DNA of 64,000 nt from DASUPK01 sp963795665 (GTDB lineage Bacteria; Actinomycetota; Thermoleophilia; Solirubrobacterales; 70-9), in the NCBI GenBank assembly GCA_963795665.1, contig CAWCIP010000014.1:502539-566538 (forward strand), in the 5' to 3' direction. Under the pieces are notes generated by a model. It was not told where the DNA came from, searched no databases, and saw only the letters and a list, made by a program, of their open reading frames with translations. Made by a program: the position numbers and the translations under genes. Positions 44,849-53,675 of the stretch are shown here, one piece after another. Positions within the stretch are counted from its first letter, which is position 1. Each line of letters starts with the position of its first letter.

Positions 44849-45219
44849 CCGTTCAGGTACTTCGCGACCGTCCCCTCGGCGAGGGCGGTCTCGCCGAGGC
44901 TGGTGGCCTTCAGGCGGGCACCCGGCCCCCCTGGACCCATCTGGATGACGAGACCGGCGTTCTCGAGCGCCTGGATCGCCTCCCGAGTCGGGTTCCGCAG
45001 CTGAGTCAGGTACTTGGTCCCACCCTTGTGGGAGCTCATCAGCCAGCTCATCACCTGCAGGCTGTTGAGCTCGTGGCCCGGGCGCCCACCGTCCGGGCCG
45101 AACGCCGGCATGACCGCCTCGGCCAACTCCGATGCCGGCAGCGCCTGGAGCCGCTCGGCCTCAGCCTGCGCCGCCGCTTGCTCGGCGGCCTTCTCCTCCT
45201 TGTTGCCAAAGAGCGCCAC
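44845..45219 (-). CDS. hypothetical winged-helix-like protein
   Basis: 124 residues. An N-terminal charged coiled helix (NKEEKAAEQAAAQAEAERLQ) precedes a folded part with LNSLQVMSWLMSSHKGGTKY and TREAIQALENAGLVIQMG that reads like a winged-helix (PadR/ArsR-like) but is not a clear hit to any family. The end SLGETALAEGTVAKYLNG is amphipathic. It starts at ATG 45219 and shares its stop with the convergent MFS gene. Function unknown; a DNA-binding role is only a guess. Confidence 0.65.
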   Translation of the reverse strand: MALFGNKEEKAAEQAAAQAEAERLQALPASELAEAVMPAFGPDGGRPGHELNSLQVMSWLMSSHKGGTKYLTQLRNPTREAIQALENAGLVIQMGPGGPGARLKATSLGETALAEGTVAKYLNG

Positions 45220-45271
45220 GCGCGGGCGAGACTAGCGCCTCGCAAGGAGCTCGGCGACTATCGTTGGCCGC

Positions 45272-46111
45272 GTGACGGCAGGCGACGAAACGCAGTCCGG
45301 CCCCGATCCGCTCGGAGCCGCACGCGATGCAGCCGGCGCCGCCGGCGAGAAGCTCGGCAGCGCGAGGGCCGGGGCGGGCGAGCGGCTCGGCGCGGCACGC
45401 GATGCGGCGGGCAAGCAGGTCGCCGCCGCCCGCGAGACGGCTGCGATGGCGGCCCACGCCGCGGCTCACAAGCTCTCCCAGAAGCCACGGCTGCGCGGGG
45501 TCTCCCATCAATGGGCGTTCTTCGTCTCGCTCGGCGCCGGCGCTGCCCTGATCCTCGCCGCGAGTGGAACGACGGCCGTGATCGCGATGTCGATCTACGC
45601 CTTCTCGCTCTCGGCGATGCTGGGCACCAGCGCGCTCTATCACCGGGTCACCTGGACGCCCGAGGTCCGGCAGTGGATGCGCCGGCTCGACCACACGATG
45701 ATCTTCGTCTTCATCGCCGGCACCTACACGCCCTTCGCGCTGCTCGTCATGCACGGGACGCTGGCGAACGTGATCCTGATCGTCATCTGGGCCACGGCTG
45801 CGGCCGGCTTGGTTCTCAATCTCGTCTGGATCACCGCCCCCTACTGGGTCACCTCGGTGATCTACCTGAGCACCGGCTGGGTGGCGGTCGTCAGCCTGCC
45901 GCAGCTCTGGAACGAGATCGGCCCGGTCGGTGTGGGATTGATTGCGCTCGGCGGCGTCCTCTATACGGCGGGCGCCGTCGTGTACGCAAAGCGCAAGCCC
46001 GATCCGAGGCCGCAGGTGTTCGGCTACCACGAGATCTTCCACGTGCTGGTGATCGCCGCGGCGGCCGTCCAATACGTGGCCGTCGCCGTCTACGCGCTGC
46101 CCGCCGGCTAG
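45272..46111 (+). CDS. trhA: hemolysin III / TrhA (PAQR) family membrane protein
   Basis: 279 residues. Seven membrane segments of the PAQR family: conserved LYHRVTWTPEVRQWMRRLDH, FIFVIAGTYTPF-like FVFIAGTYTPFALLVMHG, and YHEIFHVLVIAAAAVQYVAV with the His residues that bind zinc in PAQRs. In bacteria such proteins affect membrane fluidity homeostasis; haemolysis is not implied. Unusual is a 75-residue soluble N terminus of Ala/Gly-rich repeats (GAARDAAG, then SARAGAGERLGAARDAAGKQ), resembling an apolipoprotein-type amphipathic helix. GTG 45272. Confidence 0.88.
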   Translation: MTAGDETQSGPDPLGAARDAAGAAGEKLGSARAGAGERLGAARDAAGKQVAAARETAAMAAHAAAHKLSQKPRLRGVSHQWAFFVSLGAGAALILAASGTTAVIAMSIYAFSLSAMLGTSALYHRVTWTPEVRQWMRRLDHTMIFVFIAGTYTPFALLVMHGTLANVILIVIWATAAAGLVLNLVWITAPYWVTSVIYLSTGWVAVVSLPQLWNEIGPVGVGLIALGGVLYTAGAVVYAKRKPDPRPQVFGYHEIFHVLVIAAAAVQYVAVAVYALPAG

Positions 46112-46181
46112 GTGTGATCCAAGGCAAGTAACGCTCGCTGGATTTGTGAGACGGTTCGCCAATTCGAACGGAGGAGGGGAG

Positions 46182-46988
46182 ATGGCAGAACTGACCGAGG
46201 CACAACAGCAGGCACGCAAGCTGTGGTCCGCCGGCGACTACCCGTCCGCGATGCACGTGATCGCGAGCGTCGGGCCGCTGGTCGTCGAGCGCGCGGGGGT
46301 AACCGCCGACGACGTGGTGCTGGATGTGGCGTGCGGTTCCGGCAACGCGACCATCCCGGCGGCCGAGACCGGGGCGAAGACGACCGGGCTCGACATCACC
46401 CCCGAGCTGATCGAGGCCGGCAAGGCGAACGCGAAGGAGGCCGGCGTCGAGATCGACTGGATCGAGGGCGACGCCATGGACCTGCCCTTCGAGGACGACA
46501 GCTTCGACGTCGTCACCTCGGTGTTCGGCTGCATGTTCGCGCCGGACCATCGCAAGACTGCCGAGGAGCTCGTGCGAGTGCTGAAGCCCGGCGGCCGCAT
46601 GGTGGTCGCCGCCTGGCGACCGGAGGGCAACGTGGGCCGGATGTTCCGCACCGTCTCGTCTCATCTGCCGCCGCCGCCCGAGGGATTTCAGCCGCCCCCG
46701 ATGTGGGGGAACGCGGAGCACCTCCGGGAGATCTTCGACGGGACCGGGATAGAGCTCGAGCTCGAGCCGACCACAATCGATTTCACCGCCGACTCCGCGG
46801 AGGACTACTTCGCGGAGATCGAACGGGACCTGCCTCCGATCGTGATGGCGAAGGCGGCCCTGGAGCCGGAGGGGAAGTGGGAGGCGCTGCGGGCCGAGCT
46901 GCTCCAGCTCTACGCCGAGAGCAACGAGTCTGACGACGGCTTCCGCTCGCCCCAGGAGTACCTGCTGATCAAGGGCTCGAAGAGCTAG
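46182..46988 (+). CDS. class I SAM-dependent methyltransferase
   Basis: 268 residues. SAM motif I VLDVACGSGNATIPAAETG, acidic loop TGLDITPELI, motif IV FDVVTSVFGCMFAP and motif VI LVRVLKPGGRMVVAAW. It has the GloA/ubiE-like C-terminal helix EIERDLPPIVMAKAALEPEG. Substrate unknown; related genes act on small molecules. ATG 46182 follows GGAGGGG. A second methyltransferase of similar kind is at 53.7 kb. Its stop overlaps that of siroheme synthase (CTAG). Confidence 0.9.
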   Translation: MAELTEAQQQARKLWSAGDYPSAMHVIASVGPLVVERAGVTADDVVLDVACGSGNATIPAAETGAKTTGLDITPELIEAGKANAKEAGVEIDWIEGDAMDLPFEDDSFDVVTSVFGCMFAPDHRKTAEELVRVLKPGGRMVVAAWRPEGNVGRMFRTVSSHLPPPPEGFQPPPMWGNAEHLREIFDGTGIELELEPTTIDFTADSAEDYFAEIERDLPPIVMAKAALEPEGKWEALRAELLQLYAESNESDDGFRSPQEYLLIKGSKS

Positions 46989-47737
46989 GCCGAAGCGCCC
47001 AGCGTCGAGGCGAAGCGCTCCTTGGCGGCCTCGATCAGCCGCTGGACCTCGTCCTCGCGGCCCTGCTTGACCAGCTCGACCGGATCGGGGTCGCCGTTGA
47101 CGATCCCCTCGAAGAACTCCTTGCGGTCCTGATAGGTGGGGAGGGTGCCCTTGGCCCAGCCGCGATGGTCGTTGAGGATCACGGCGAGGCGGGCGTAGGG
47201 CTCGCCGAAGGACTCGGCGATCTCGCGCTTCATCCGCTTGGCGAGGGCGGGAGAGGCGCCCGCGGTCGAGATCGCGATCGCCAGCGGGCCGCTGCGCACG
47301 ATCGCGGGCAGGATGAAGTTGCAGAGCGGCGGCACGTCGACCACGTTGACCAGCATCGCCCGGCGCTCAGCCCCCTCCGAGACCGAGATGTTGACGTCGG
47401 TGTCGCTGGTCGCGGCGACCGCCAGGAAGGCGCCCTCGAGGTCGCCATCGACGAAGGTGCGCCGATCCCAGGTGATCGAGCCCTCCGCCGCGTACTTGGC
47501 GAGCTCGGGCACGACCTCGGGGGCGACCACTCGGATGTCGCCGTCGCAGAGGAGGAGGCCCTCGACCTTCTCGAGCCCGATGTCCCCGCCGCCCACCACC
47601 AGGCAGCGCCGTCCCTTCAGCTTCAGGGCGGCCATATACAGAGGGGTCTCGAGCATGTCGCGGACGCAGCTCTGATCGCAGATCCCGCGACGGAACTGAC
47701 AGACGCATTCCTTGCCCTCGAAGGCCTGTGCAGGCAT
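46985..47737 (-). CDS. siroheme synthase (precorrin-2 dehydrogenase / ferrochelatase), CysG-N-like
   Basis: 250 residues. Oxidises precorrin-2 and inserts Fe to give siroheme, the cofactor of the sulfite reductase at 2-4 kb. NAD loop CLVVGGGDIGLEKVEGLLLC, WDRRTFVDGDLEGAFLAVAA and NISVSEGAERRAMLVNVVDV with VPPLCNFILPAIVR are present, followed by STAGASPALAKRMKREIAES. Residues 1-28 are unusual: a cysteine-rich leader with CVCQFRRGICDQSC before MLETPLYMAALKLKGRRC. ATG 47737 has GAGG right ahead; if translation starts at ATG 47656 the leader is absent. No methyltransferase domain is fused. Confidence 0.9.
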   Translation of the reverse strand: MPAQAFEGKECVCQFRRGICDQSCVRDMLETPLYMAALKLKGRRCLVVGGGDIGLEKVEGLLLCDGDIRVVAPEVVPELAKYAAEGSITWDRRTFVDGDLEGAFLAVAATSDTDVNISVSEGAERRAMLVNVVDVPPLCNFILPAIVRSGPLAIAISTAGASPALAKRMKREIAESFGEPYARLAVILNDHRGWAKGTLPTYQDRKEFFEGIVNGDPDPVELVKQGREDEVQRLIEAAKERFASTLGASA

Positions 47738-47759
47738 CGCCTCACAGATTAGAGAGCGC

Positions 47760-50105
47760 TCAGCGCCCGTCCCTGCCCCGCCCCCCGTGCTTGCCGCCTC
47801 GCTTGCGGCCCGGGGCGGCCTTGAACGGGTGGGTCCCGCAGCGGAAGAAGTAGGGCAGCGCGCCGAGCGGCGCCGGGACGGTGACGCTGCCGGGCCCGCG
47901 GAACCTCCGGCCCCTCGGCTCGTGCACCCAGCAGCCGCGGGGCAGCGCCACGGTGCGCGAGGTCGCGCCCTTGGCGACCACGGGCGCGACCAGCACGTCG
48001 GCGCCCAGCATCCACTCCTGGTCGCGACCGGAGGCGGGTGCCTCCGGCGCGCTCAGCCAGAGCGGCCGGGTGACCGGGATCCCGGTGCGGCGGCCCTTTC
48101 GCCACAGGCTGCGGATCAGGGGCACCGCCTTGGCGTGCAGCGCCGCCATCGCCTCCCAGAGGGCGAGCGTGGAGCCGCCGTAAGACCAGGGCATCCGGAC
48201 GCCGGTGGACGCCGAGTTGTGGACGCGGAAGTAGGGGCTGAGAGCGGCCCACTCGCTCCAGCGGTCGTACAGCTCCTCGCTCGGCGCCCCCGTCAGTGTG
48301 TCGATGTAGCCGCCGATGTCGGTCGTGTAGCCGAAGGCGCCGCCGACCGCGCGGTTCAGCATGTCCGGGGCCAGCGACCGCAGCCCAGAGGCCGCTCCCC
48401 AGTCGACCGTCTCGTCGCCCGGGAAGTTGCCCATCTCGTAGGCCGCGCTGCCCGGCCTGCCGCTGTAGCCGGCGCGGGTGAAGAACCAGATCGGTCCCCG
48501 CTTCGGATGCTTGGCCGCCCAGCGGTCGAGGATCTGGCGCGAGACTCGGTGGTAGATGACCGGAAAGCGGTTGTGCATCTCGGTACCCGTGCTGCCGTCC
48601 GAGAAGCGCATGCCGTCCTGGACCTGCTCGCCGAAGTCCTGCATGAACCCGTCGGCGCCCAGCCCGATCAGCAGGTGGAGGCGCCGCCGCCACCAGGCCA
48701 CCGTGGCTGGCTTGGTGAAGTCGAGCAGGGTGGAGGGCGAGCCGCCGTTGCCGCCGAACTCGTAGGGGGCGCCCGTGGAGGTGGTCGCGACCAGGCCGAG
48801 CCGCTCGGTCTCCTCGAAGTCGCCCTTCGGCTGGGTGGCGAGGGCATCGTCGGAGACGTAGGCGCGCACGTAGAGGACCGCGCGGATTCCCATCGCGTGC
48901 AGGCGGGCGATCACCGACCGGACGTAGCCCGGGTCCAGCATCCCCCAGCCCTCGAAGGCGTAGGCCGAGATCCTCAGCCCGTAGCGCTGGATGTCCGCCA
49001 GGTCCTGCTCGATCTTCGCCCGGTAGGAGGCCGGGTCCTCCGCCGGGGGACTGCCGGGCAGGGCGGGCGAGCGCACGGTCCGCGAGAGGGTCGGCCCCAG
49101 GGCCCAGCCGGGCGGCAGCCGGTGACGCCCGGTCACCGAGGTCAGGTCGCGCACCGCCCGGCGGCGGCTCCGCGCCGGGAAGACGGTGTAGTCGAGCCGG
49201 CTGCCGCTCGCCTGCACCTGCCAGGCGCCGGGACGGTCGTTGCCCATCCGCCAGCGCGCGCGGCTGCTCCGGTTGAGGAGGAAGCCGTAGCCCCTGGACG
49301 AGACGAACTCCGCCTGCGGGTAGTAGGCGGCGTTCATCCCGTTGGGGAAGAGGTAGCGCTCGAAGCCGCCGGGCAGCTCCGCCGGGCTCGGGACGCCCCC
49401 AAGCTCGGAGATCGGATAGGAGGTGCCGCCCCCGACCAGGACGCCGAACAGCGACAGGCCGGGCAGCAGCGTCTCCGATCCCCCGAGGTTCTCCTGAACG
49501 ACGTCCGAGTAGAGCTTCTCGCCGTGCTTGTTCGTGCCGCCGTGGGTGCCGCCGAAGCCGTGAAAGCCCTCGCGGTGCCCCGCCGCGAAGGAGTCGCCGA
49601 TCTCGATCACCCCGGCCGCCGAGCTGGGGCGCACGCGGACGCGCAGGCCGCCGGCGCGGTCGGGGTCGATCCGCGCGATCAGGCGCCGCCCCGGCTCGCT
49701 GGTGGCCAGGGTCAGGCGGACGCCCTTGCCCCGCCGCGCGGCCGAGATCACGCGCCGCGCCGCGTAGACGGTCCCCGAGCGGCGATCGAAGAGCGTGTTG
49801 CCGTTCCAGAGCCCGGATTCCCACTGGGCGTGCAGCTCGGTGCCCACCTCGTAGGCGAGCGGGGCGTAGACGGCGTTGTCCGGGTGGCGCTCGAGGGCGA
49901 ACGGCTCGGGATCGTCGGTGCTGGGCAGCGCGACCGGGGTGAGCCTGCGCCGAGCGCGCAGCTCGCGCAACAGCGGCCGGCGACCCGAGCGGAAGACGAG
50001 GCGAACCGGGGCCCTGTCGATCACGGCGCGATTCGGCCCGTTGGAGACCACGATCCGCTCGCGGCCCAGCTTCACCGCGGCGCTCGCGGGCGCGGCCGTC
50101 GCCAC
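47760..50105 (-). CDS. exported GH31 family glycoside hydrolase
   Basis: 781 residues from GTG 50105. GH31 signatures: nucleophile Asp490 in GADGFMQDFGE, acid/base Asp564 in NFPGDETVDW. The DFGE and GD(x)3DW patterns are those of the sulfoquinovosidase/alpha-glucosidase side of GH31; assignment to a sugar needs structure. The frame continues upstream to 50174 as KRRALTGAIGALLAASLLAI then ...ASAA, a good signal peptide, but has no ATG/GTG there; an ATT at 50174 follows AGGA by 7 bases and a CTG is at 50156. So the protein is probably exported and the true start lies upstream. The epimerase gene ends 10 bases before 50174. A basic C-terminal tail (GRKRGGKHGGRGRDGR) closes it. Confidence 0.88.
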   Translation of the reverse strand: MATAAPASAAVKLGRERIVVSNGPNRAVIDRAPVRLVFRSGRRPLLRELRARRRLTPVALPSTDDPEPFALERHPDNAVYAPLAYEVGTELHAQWESGLWNGNTLFDRRSGTVYAARRVISAARRGKGVRLTLATSEPGRRLIARIDPDRAGGLRVRVRPSSAAGVIEIGDSFAAGHREGFHGFGGTHGGTNKHGEKLYSDVVQENLGGSETLLPGLSLFGVLVGGGTSYPISELGGVPSPAELPGGFERYLFPNGMNAAYYPQAEFVSSRGYGFLLNRSSRARWRMGNDRPGAWQVQASGSRLDYTVFPARSRRRAVRDLTSVTGRHRLPPGWALGPTLSRTVRSPALPGSPPAEDPASYRAKIEQDLADIQRYGLRISAYAFEGWGMLDPGYVRSVIARLHAMGIRAVLYVRAYVSDDALATQPKGDFEETERLGLVATTSTGAPYEFGGNGGSPSTLLDFTKPATVAWWRRRLHLLIGLGADGFMQDFGEQVQDGMRFSDGSTGTEMHNRFPVIYHRVSRQILDRWAAKHPKRGPIWFFTRAGYSGRPGSAAYEMGNFPGDETVDWGAASGLRSLAPDMLNRAVGGAFGYTTDIGGYIDTLTGAPSEELYDRWSEWAALSPYFRVHNSASTGVRMPWSYGGSTLALWEAMAALHAKAVPLIRSLWRKGRRTGIPVTRPLWLSAPEAPASGRDQEWMLGADVLVAPVVAKGATSRTVALPRGCWVHEPRGRRFRGPGSVTVPAPLGALPYFFRCGTHPFKAAPGRKRGGKHGGRGRDGR

Positions 50106-50183
50106 GGCGATCGCCAGCAGCGAGGCCGCCAGAAGGGCCCCGATTGCCCCGGTCAGTGCCCTCCGCTTCGCAATTGAGAGATC

Positions 50184-51119
50184 CTAAGCGGAGAGGGTGT
50201 CCTTGAGGCCCTCCGCGAGATCGAGCCGGGGACTCCAGCCGAGCTCCGCGCCCGCTGCGGCTATGGCGAGCACGGTTCTCTGGATCTCTCCGACTCGGGC
50301 CGGGGCGAACTCCGGCTCGAAGCCATCGCGGCCCGCGGAGCGGGCGATCAGCTGGACCAGCTCGAGCACCGAGGTCTCGTCCCCGGTGCCCACGTTGAGG
50401 GGGCCGTCCGCGTCGCTTCCCTCCATCGCGAGCAGGGCGGCGACCACGTCGGCCACGTGGACGTAGTCGCGCGTCTGCTCGCCGTCGCCGAAGACGGTCG
50501 GCCGGCCGCCGTCCCGCGCCAGGTCGCAGAAGATCGCCACCACGCCCGCCTCGGTGGCCGGATCCTGCCGCGGGCCGTACACGTTCCCGAGTCGAACGGT
50601 CCCGGCGGCCAGCCCCCGGGTGCGCGCGTAGAGGTCCAGATAGCCCTCGGCTGCCAGCTTGCTCTGGCCGTACACCGAGAAGGGCTCACAGCGGGCGGTC
50701 TCGCGGAAGGGAAGCTCGTCCACCCGCTCTGCTCCCTCTCCATATATGGCGCCGCCCGTGGAGGTGAAGACGAACCTGGATGCGTCCGCGCGCGCGGCGG
50801 CCTCGAGCGCGTTCACCGTGCCCACGACGTTCAGCCGAGCGTCGAAGCCGGGATCGGCCATCGAGCGCCGCACGTCGATCTGCGCCGCGAGGTGGAAGAC
50901 GGTGTCTGGTCGGAATCCCTCGATCGCGGCGAGCACCGCCTGGGCGTCGGCGACATCGAGCTCCGTCACCGACACCCCCGCCTCGAGCGCGGAGGCGAGA
51001 TTCTCGCGCTTGCCGCTCGAGAAGTCGTCGAGTACGAGAACCTCGTCGCCACGCGCGGCCAGAGCATCGGACAGATGGCTGCCGATGAACCCCGCGCCGC
51101 CTGTGACCACGGATTTCAC
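50184..51119 (-). CDS. UDP-glucose 4-epimerase-like NAD-dependent epimerase
   Basis: 311 residues of the extended SDR family. VTGGAGFIGSHLSDALAARG, LDDFSSGKRENL, HLAAQIDVRRSM, catalytic TSTGGAIYG and YGQSKLAAE (Tyr-x3-Lys), TVRLGNVYGPRQ, and a domain end VGTGDETSVLELVQLI. The DVRRSM and NVYGPRQ pattern fits UDP-sugar C4 epimerases of the GalE/WbpP type. With the exported GH31 gene 10 to 80 bases downstream it might supply a nucleotide sugar for surface glycan; that is inference. Start ATG 51119; a topA promoter must lie in the 95-base divergent gap. Confidence 0.9.
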   Translation of the reverse strand: MKSVVTGGAGFIGSHLSDALAARGDEVLVLDDFSSGKRENLASALEAGVSVTELDVADAQAVLAAIEGFRPDTVFHLAAQIDVRRSMADPGFDARLNVVGTVNALEAAARADASRFVFTSTGGAIYGEGAERVDELPFRETARCEPFSVYGQSKLAAEGYLDLYARTRGLAAGTVRLGNVYGPRQDPATEAGVVAIFCDLARDGGRPTVFGDGEQTRDYVHVADVVAALLAMEGSDADGPLNVGTGDETSVLELVQLIARSAGRDGFEPEFAPARVGEIQRTVLAIAAAGAELGWSPRLDLAEGLKDTLSA

Positions 51120-51214
51120 GCGGCAAGATCCTAAAGGCCCACGAACCCCCTGCTACCCTCGCCGACCGCTGTTTGATCGGGCCATCCAGCCCCCCGGCTA
51201 CCGTGGAAGGCCAT

Positions 51215-53671
51215 ATGCGCCTGATAGTCACCGAGAAGAACAACAGCGCGAAGAAGATCGCGGAGATATTGAGCGGTGGGACCGCCACCGAGGGCGCGTC
51301 CTACAAGACGCCGTTCTACACCTGGGAGGGTCCCGACGGGCCCCAGATGACGATCGGGCTGAAGGGACACGTCCTCAATCCGGCCTTCCCCGAGTCGTAC
51401 AACAACTGGCAGGAGACCAATCCCCGCGACCTGATCGATGCCGACCTGATCAAGGAGCCGACGGACAAGAACGTGGTCCGCGCCCTGAAGAAGGTGGCCG
51501 AGGACGCCGACGACATCGTGATCGCGACCGACTATGACCGCGAGGGCGAGCTGATCGGCCTGGAGGCGCTGCAGGAGATCGTCGCCGCCAATCCCAAGCT
51601 CGCCACCGCCGAGGGCGTGCATGACGACGGGACACCCGTCAAGCGCGCCCGCTACTCCGCTCTCACCAAGGACGAGATCGAGCGCGCCTTCGGTGACCTC
51701 GACGAGCTCTCGATGCCGCTGGCGCTCGCCGGCGCCGCCAGGCAGGACATGGACCTGATCTGGGGGGCGACCCTGACGCGGTCGGTCTCGATGGCCACCC
51801 GGCGCTTCGGCTCCAACTTCCTCTCGGTCGGCCGCGTCCAGAGCCCGACCCTCGGACTGATCGTGCAGCGCGAGCTCGAACGGCGCGCCCACGAGCCCGT
51901 GCCGTTCTGGGAGGTCACGGCGAACTTCGCCCACCCGGACGGCGGCTTCGTCGCCGAGCACACGACCGACAAGTTCTGGGAGAAGGATGAGGCCGAGGCC
52001 GCGGTCGCCAACTCCAAGACCCCGGGCACCGTCAAGGAGATCTCGGCGCGCAAGAACAACCGCAAGCCGCCGACGCCTCTCAACACGACCGCATTCACCA
52101 CCGACGCGTCCAGCCGCCTCGGCATCACGCCGTCGCGGGCGATGAGGATCGCCGAGGACCTCTACATGGACGGCTACATCTCCTACCCCAGGACCGACAA
52201 CACCGTCTATCCGAAGTCGCTCGACACGAAGGAGCTGGTCAAGCAGCTGGTGGGGATCGACGACTTCAAGGCGGCGGAGTTCCTGCTCGACGGGCGGGAT
52301 CTCGAGCCGACCCGGGGCAAGAAGGAGACGACGGATCACCCGCCGATCTACCCGACCCAGGCCGTCAACCCGCACCGCCTCGAGGCGCGCTCGGAGGCGC
52401 ATCGCAAGGTCTACGAGCTGGTCGCCCGCCGCTTCCTCGCCACCTTCTCGCCGCCGATGGTCAGCGAGTCGACGCGGGCGAACATCGTCACGGCCAAGGG
52501 GACTCCGACGGCTGAGGAGGGCGAGACCTATTTCGTCCGCGGGTCGGTCGTACTCGACCCCGGCTTCGCCGCGATCTACACCTACGCCCGCTCGGCCGAC
52601 ACCGAGATCCCCAAGCTCGAGGAGGGGCAGGAGCTGACGCTCGAGGGCGTCGAGATGGAGGGCAAGGAGACGCCTCCGCCCCCTCGGATCAGTCAGGGCA
52701 AGCTGATCGAGATGATGGAGGAGCGCGGCCTCGGGACCAAGGCGACGCGCGCGGACATCATCCAGAAGCTCTACGACCGCGGCTACGTCTTCGGCAACCC
52801 GCCGGAGCCCTCGGAGACCGGGATCGCGATGTCGAAGGCCTTCGAGCACTACGTGCCGCGCATGGCGACGCCCGACATGACCGCCGAGATGGAGGCGGAG
52901 ATGGACCAGATCGCCGCCGGCGAGATGACCAAGGACGACGTTCTGAAGGACAGCCGCGACATGCTGCGCTCCGCCTTCGACGAGATGGGCGATGACGTCA
53001 AGACCGAGGACGAGGAAGCGAAGTGGCGCAAGTTCGCCCGCGAGGTCTGGGCCGGCATGGACCAGGACCGGATCCTCGGCCCCTGCATCGTCTGCGAGGA
53101 GGCGGGCCGAAAGCAGGAGGACGGTTCCCCCCACATGCTGCGGATCATCAGGGCACGCAAGTCGGGCAAGCGCTTCGTCGGCTGCTCCGGCTGGGACGGC
53201 GATAACCCCGAGTCACCCGACTCCTGCGACACGACCTTCCCGCTGCCCCAGCGGGTTCGCGGCCTCTACAAGATCGAGGAGGTCTGCTCGGTCTGCGAGC
53301 GGACACCTCGCCTGCAGGTCGTCCCCTGGCGCGGTCGCCCCTGGAAGCTCTGCCTGAACGACGAGTGCCCGTCGATGGCCGAGATGAAGCGCCGCCGCGC
53401 CGAGCGCGAGGCCGCCAAGGCCGCGAAGGAGGCCGCGGAAGCCGCGGCCAAGGACGGCGAGGGCGAGGACGGCGAGGCCGTCGACCCCGCCGAGGCCGCC
53501 AAGGAGGCCGAGAGGATCGCCGGGCAGGCCTCGGCGACCAAGGTCAAGCGGGCCACCCGCGGCAACGGCGCCAAGGCGAAGAACGGCGCCAAGGCGAAGA
53601 ACGGGTCAAAGGCCAAGAGCGGATCCCGAGCCAAGAACGGCTCGAAGGCCAAGCCGCGGGCGAAGAGCTAG
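51215..53671 (+). CDS. topA: DNA topoisomerase I (type IA)
   Basis: 818 residues. TOPRIM acidic residues in TDYDREGELIG (Asp106, Asp108, Glu110); active-site Tyr324 in YISYPRTDN; EEGQELTLEGVEMEGKETPP in domain III and GLGTKATRADIIQKLYDRGY in domain IV. After the core come two zinc ribbon-like segments (CIVCEEAGRK with CSGWDGDNPESPDSC, and CSVCERTPRLQVVPW with CLNDECPSM) and then a 100-residue Lys/Ala/Gly-rich repetitive tail (AKNGAKAKNGSKAKSGSRAK), likely DNA-binding as seen in actinobacterial TopA. Start ATG 51215 follows GGAAGG. Relaxes negative supercoils. Confidence 0.95.
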   Translation: MRLIVTEKNNSAKKIAEILSGGTATEGASYKTPFYTWEGPDGPQMTIGLKGHVLNPAFPESYNNWQETNPRDLIDADLIKEPTDKNVVRALKKVAEDADDIVIATDYDREGELIGLEALQEIVAANPKLATAEGVHDDGTPVKRARYSALTKDEIERAFGDLDELSMPLALAGAARQDMDLIWGATLTRSVSMATRRFGSNFLSVGRVQSPTLGLIVQRELERRAHEPVPFWEVTANFAHPDGGFVAEHTTDKFWEKDEAEAAVANSKTPGTVKEISARKNNRKPPTPLNTTAFTTDASSRLGITPSRAMRIAEDLYMDGYISYPRTDNTVYPKSLDTKELVKQLVGIDDFKAAEFLLDGRDLEPTRGKKETTDHPPIYPTQAVNPHRLEARSEAHRKVYELVARRFLATFSPPMVSESTRANIVTAKGTPTAEEGETYFVRGSVVLDPGFAAIYTYARSADTEIPKLEEGQELTLEGVEMEGKETPPPPRISQGKLIEMMEERGLGTKATRADIIQKLYDRGYVFGNPPEPSETGIAMSKAFEHYVPRMATPDMTAEMEAEMDQIAAGEMTKDDVLKDSRDMLRSAFDEMGDDVKTEDEEAKWRKFAREVWAGMDQDRILGPCIVCEEAGRKQEDGSPHMLRIIRARKSGKRFVGCSGWDGDNPESPDSCDTTFPLPQRVRGLYKIEEVCSVCERTPRLQVVPWRGRPWKLCLNDECPSMAEMKRRRAEREAAKAAKEAAEAAAKDGEGEDGEAVDPAEAAKEAERIAGQASATKVKRATRGNGAKAKNGAKAKNGSKAKSGSRAKNGSKAKPRAKS

Positions 53672-53675
53672 GGCT

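Noticed and set aside
47712..50177. Plus-strand open frame of 821 codons
   Set aside because: Complement of GH31 gene, low-complexity Arg/Gly/Pro/Ala.
51131..53134. Minus-strand open frame of 667 codons
   Set aside because: Complement of topA; no family features, composition typical of shadow frames.
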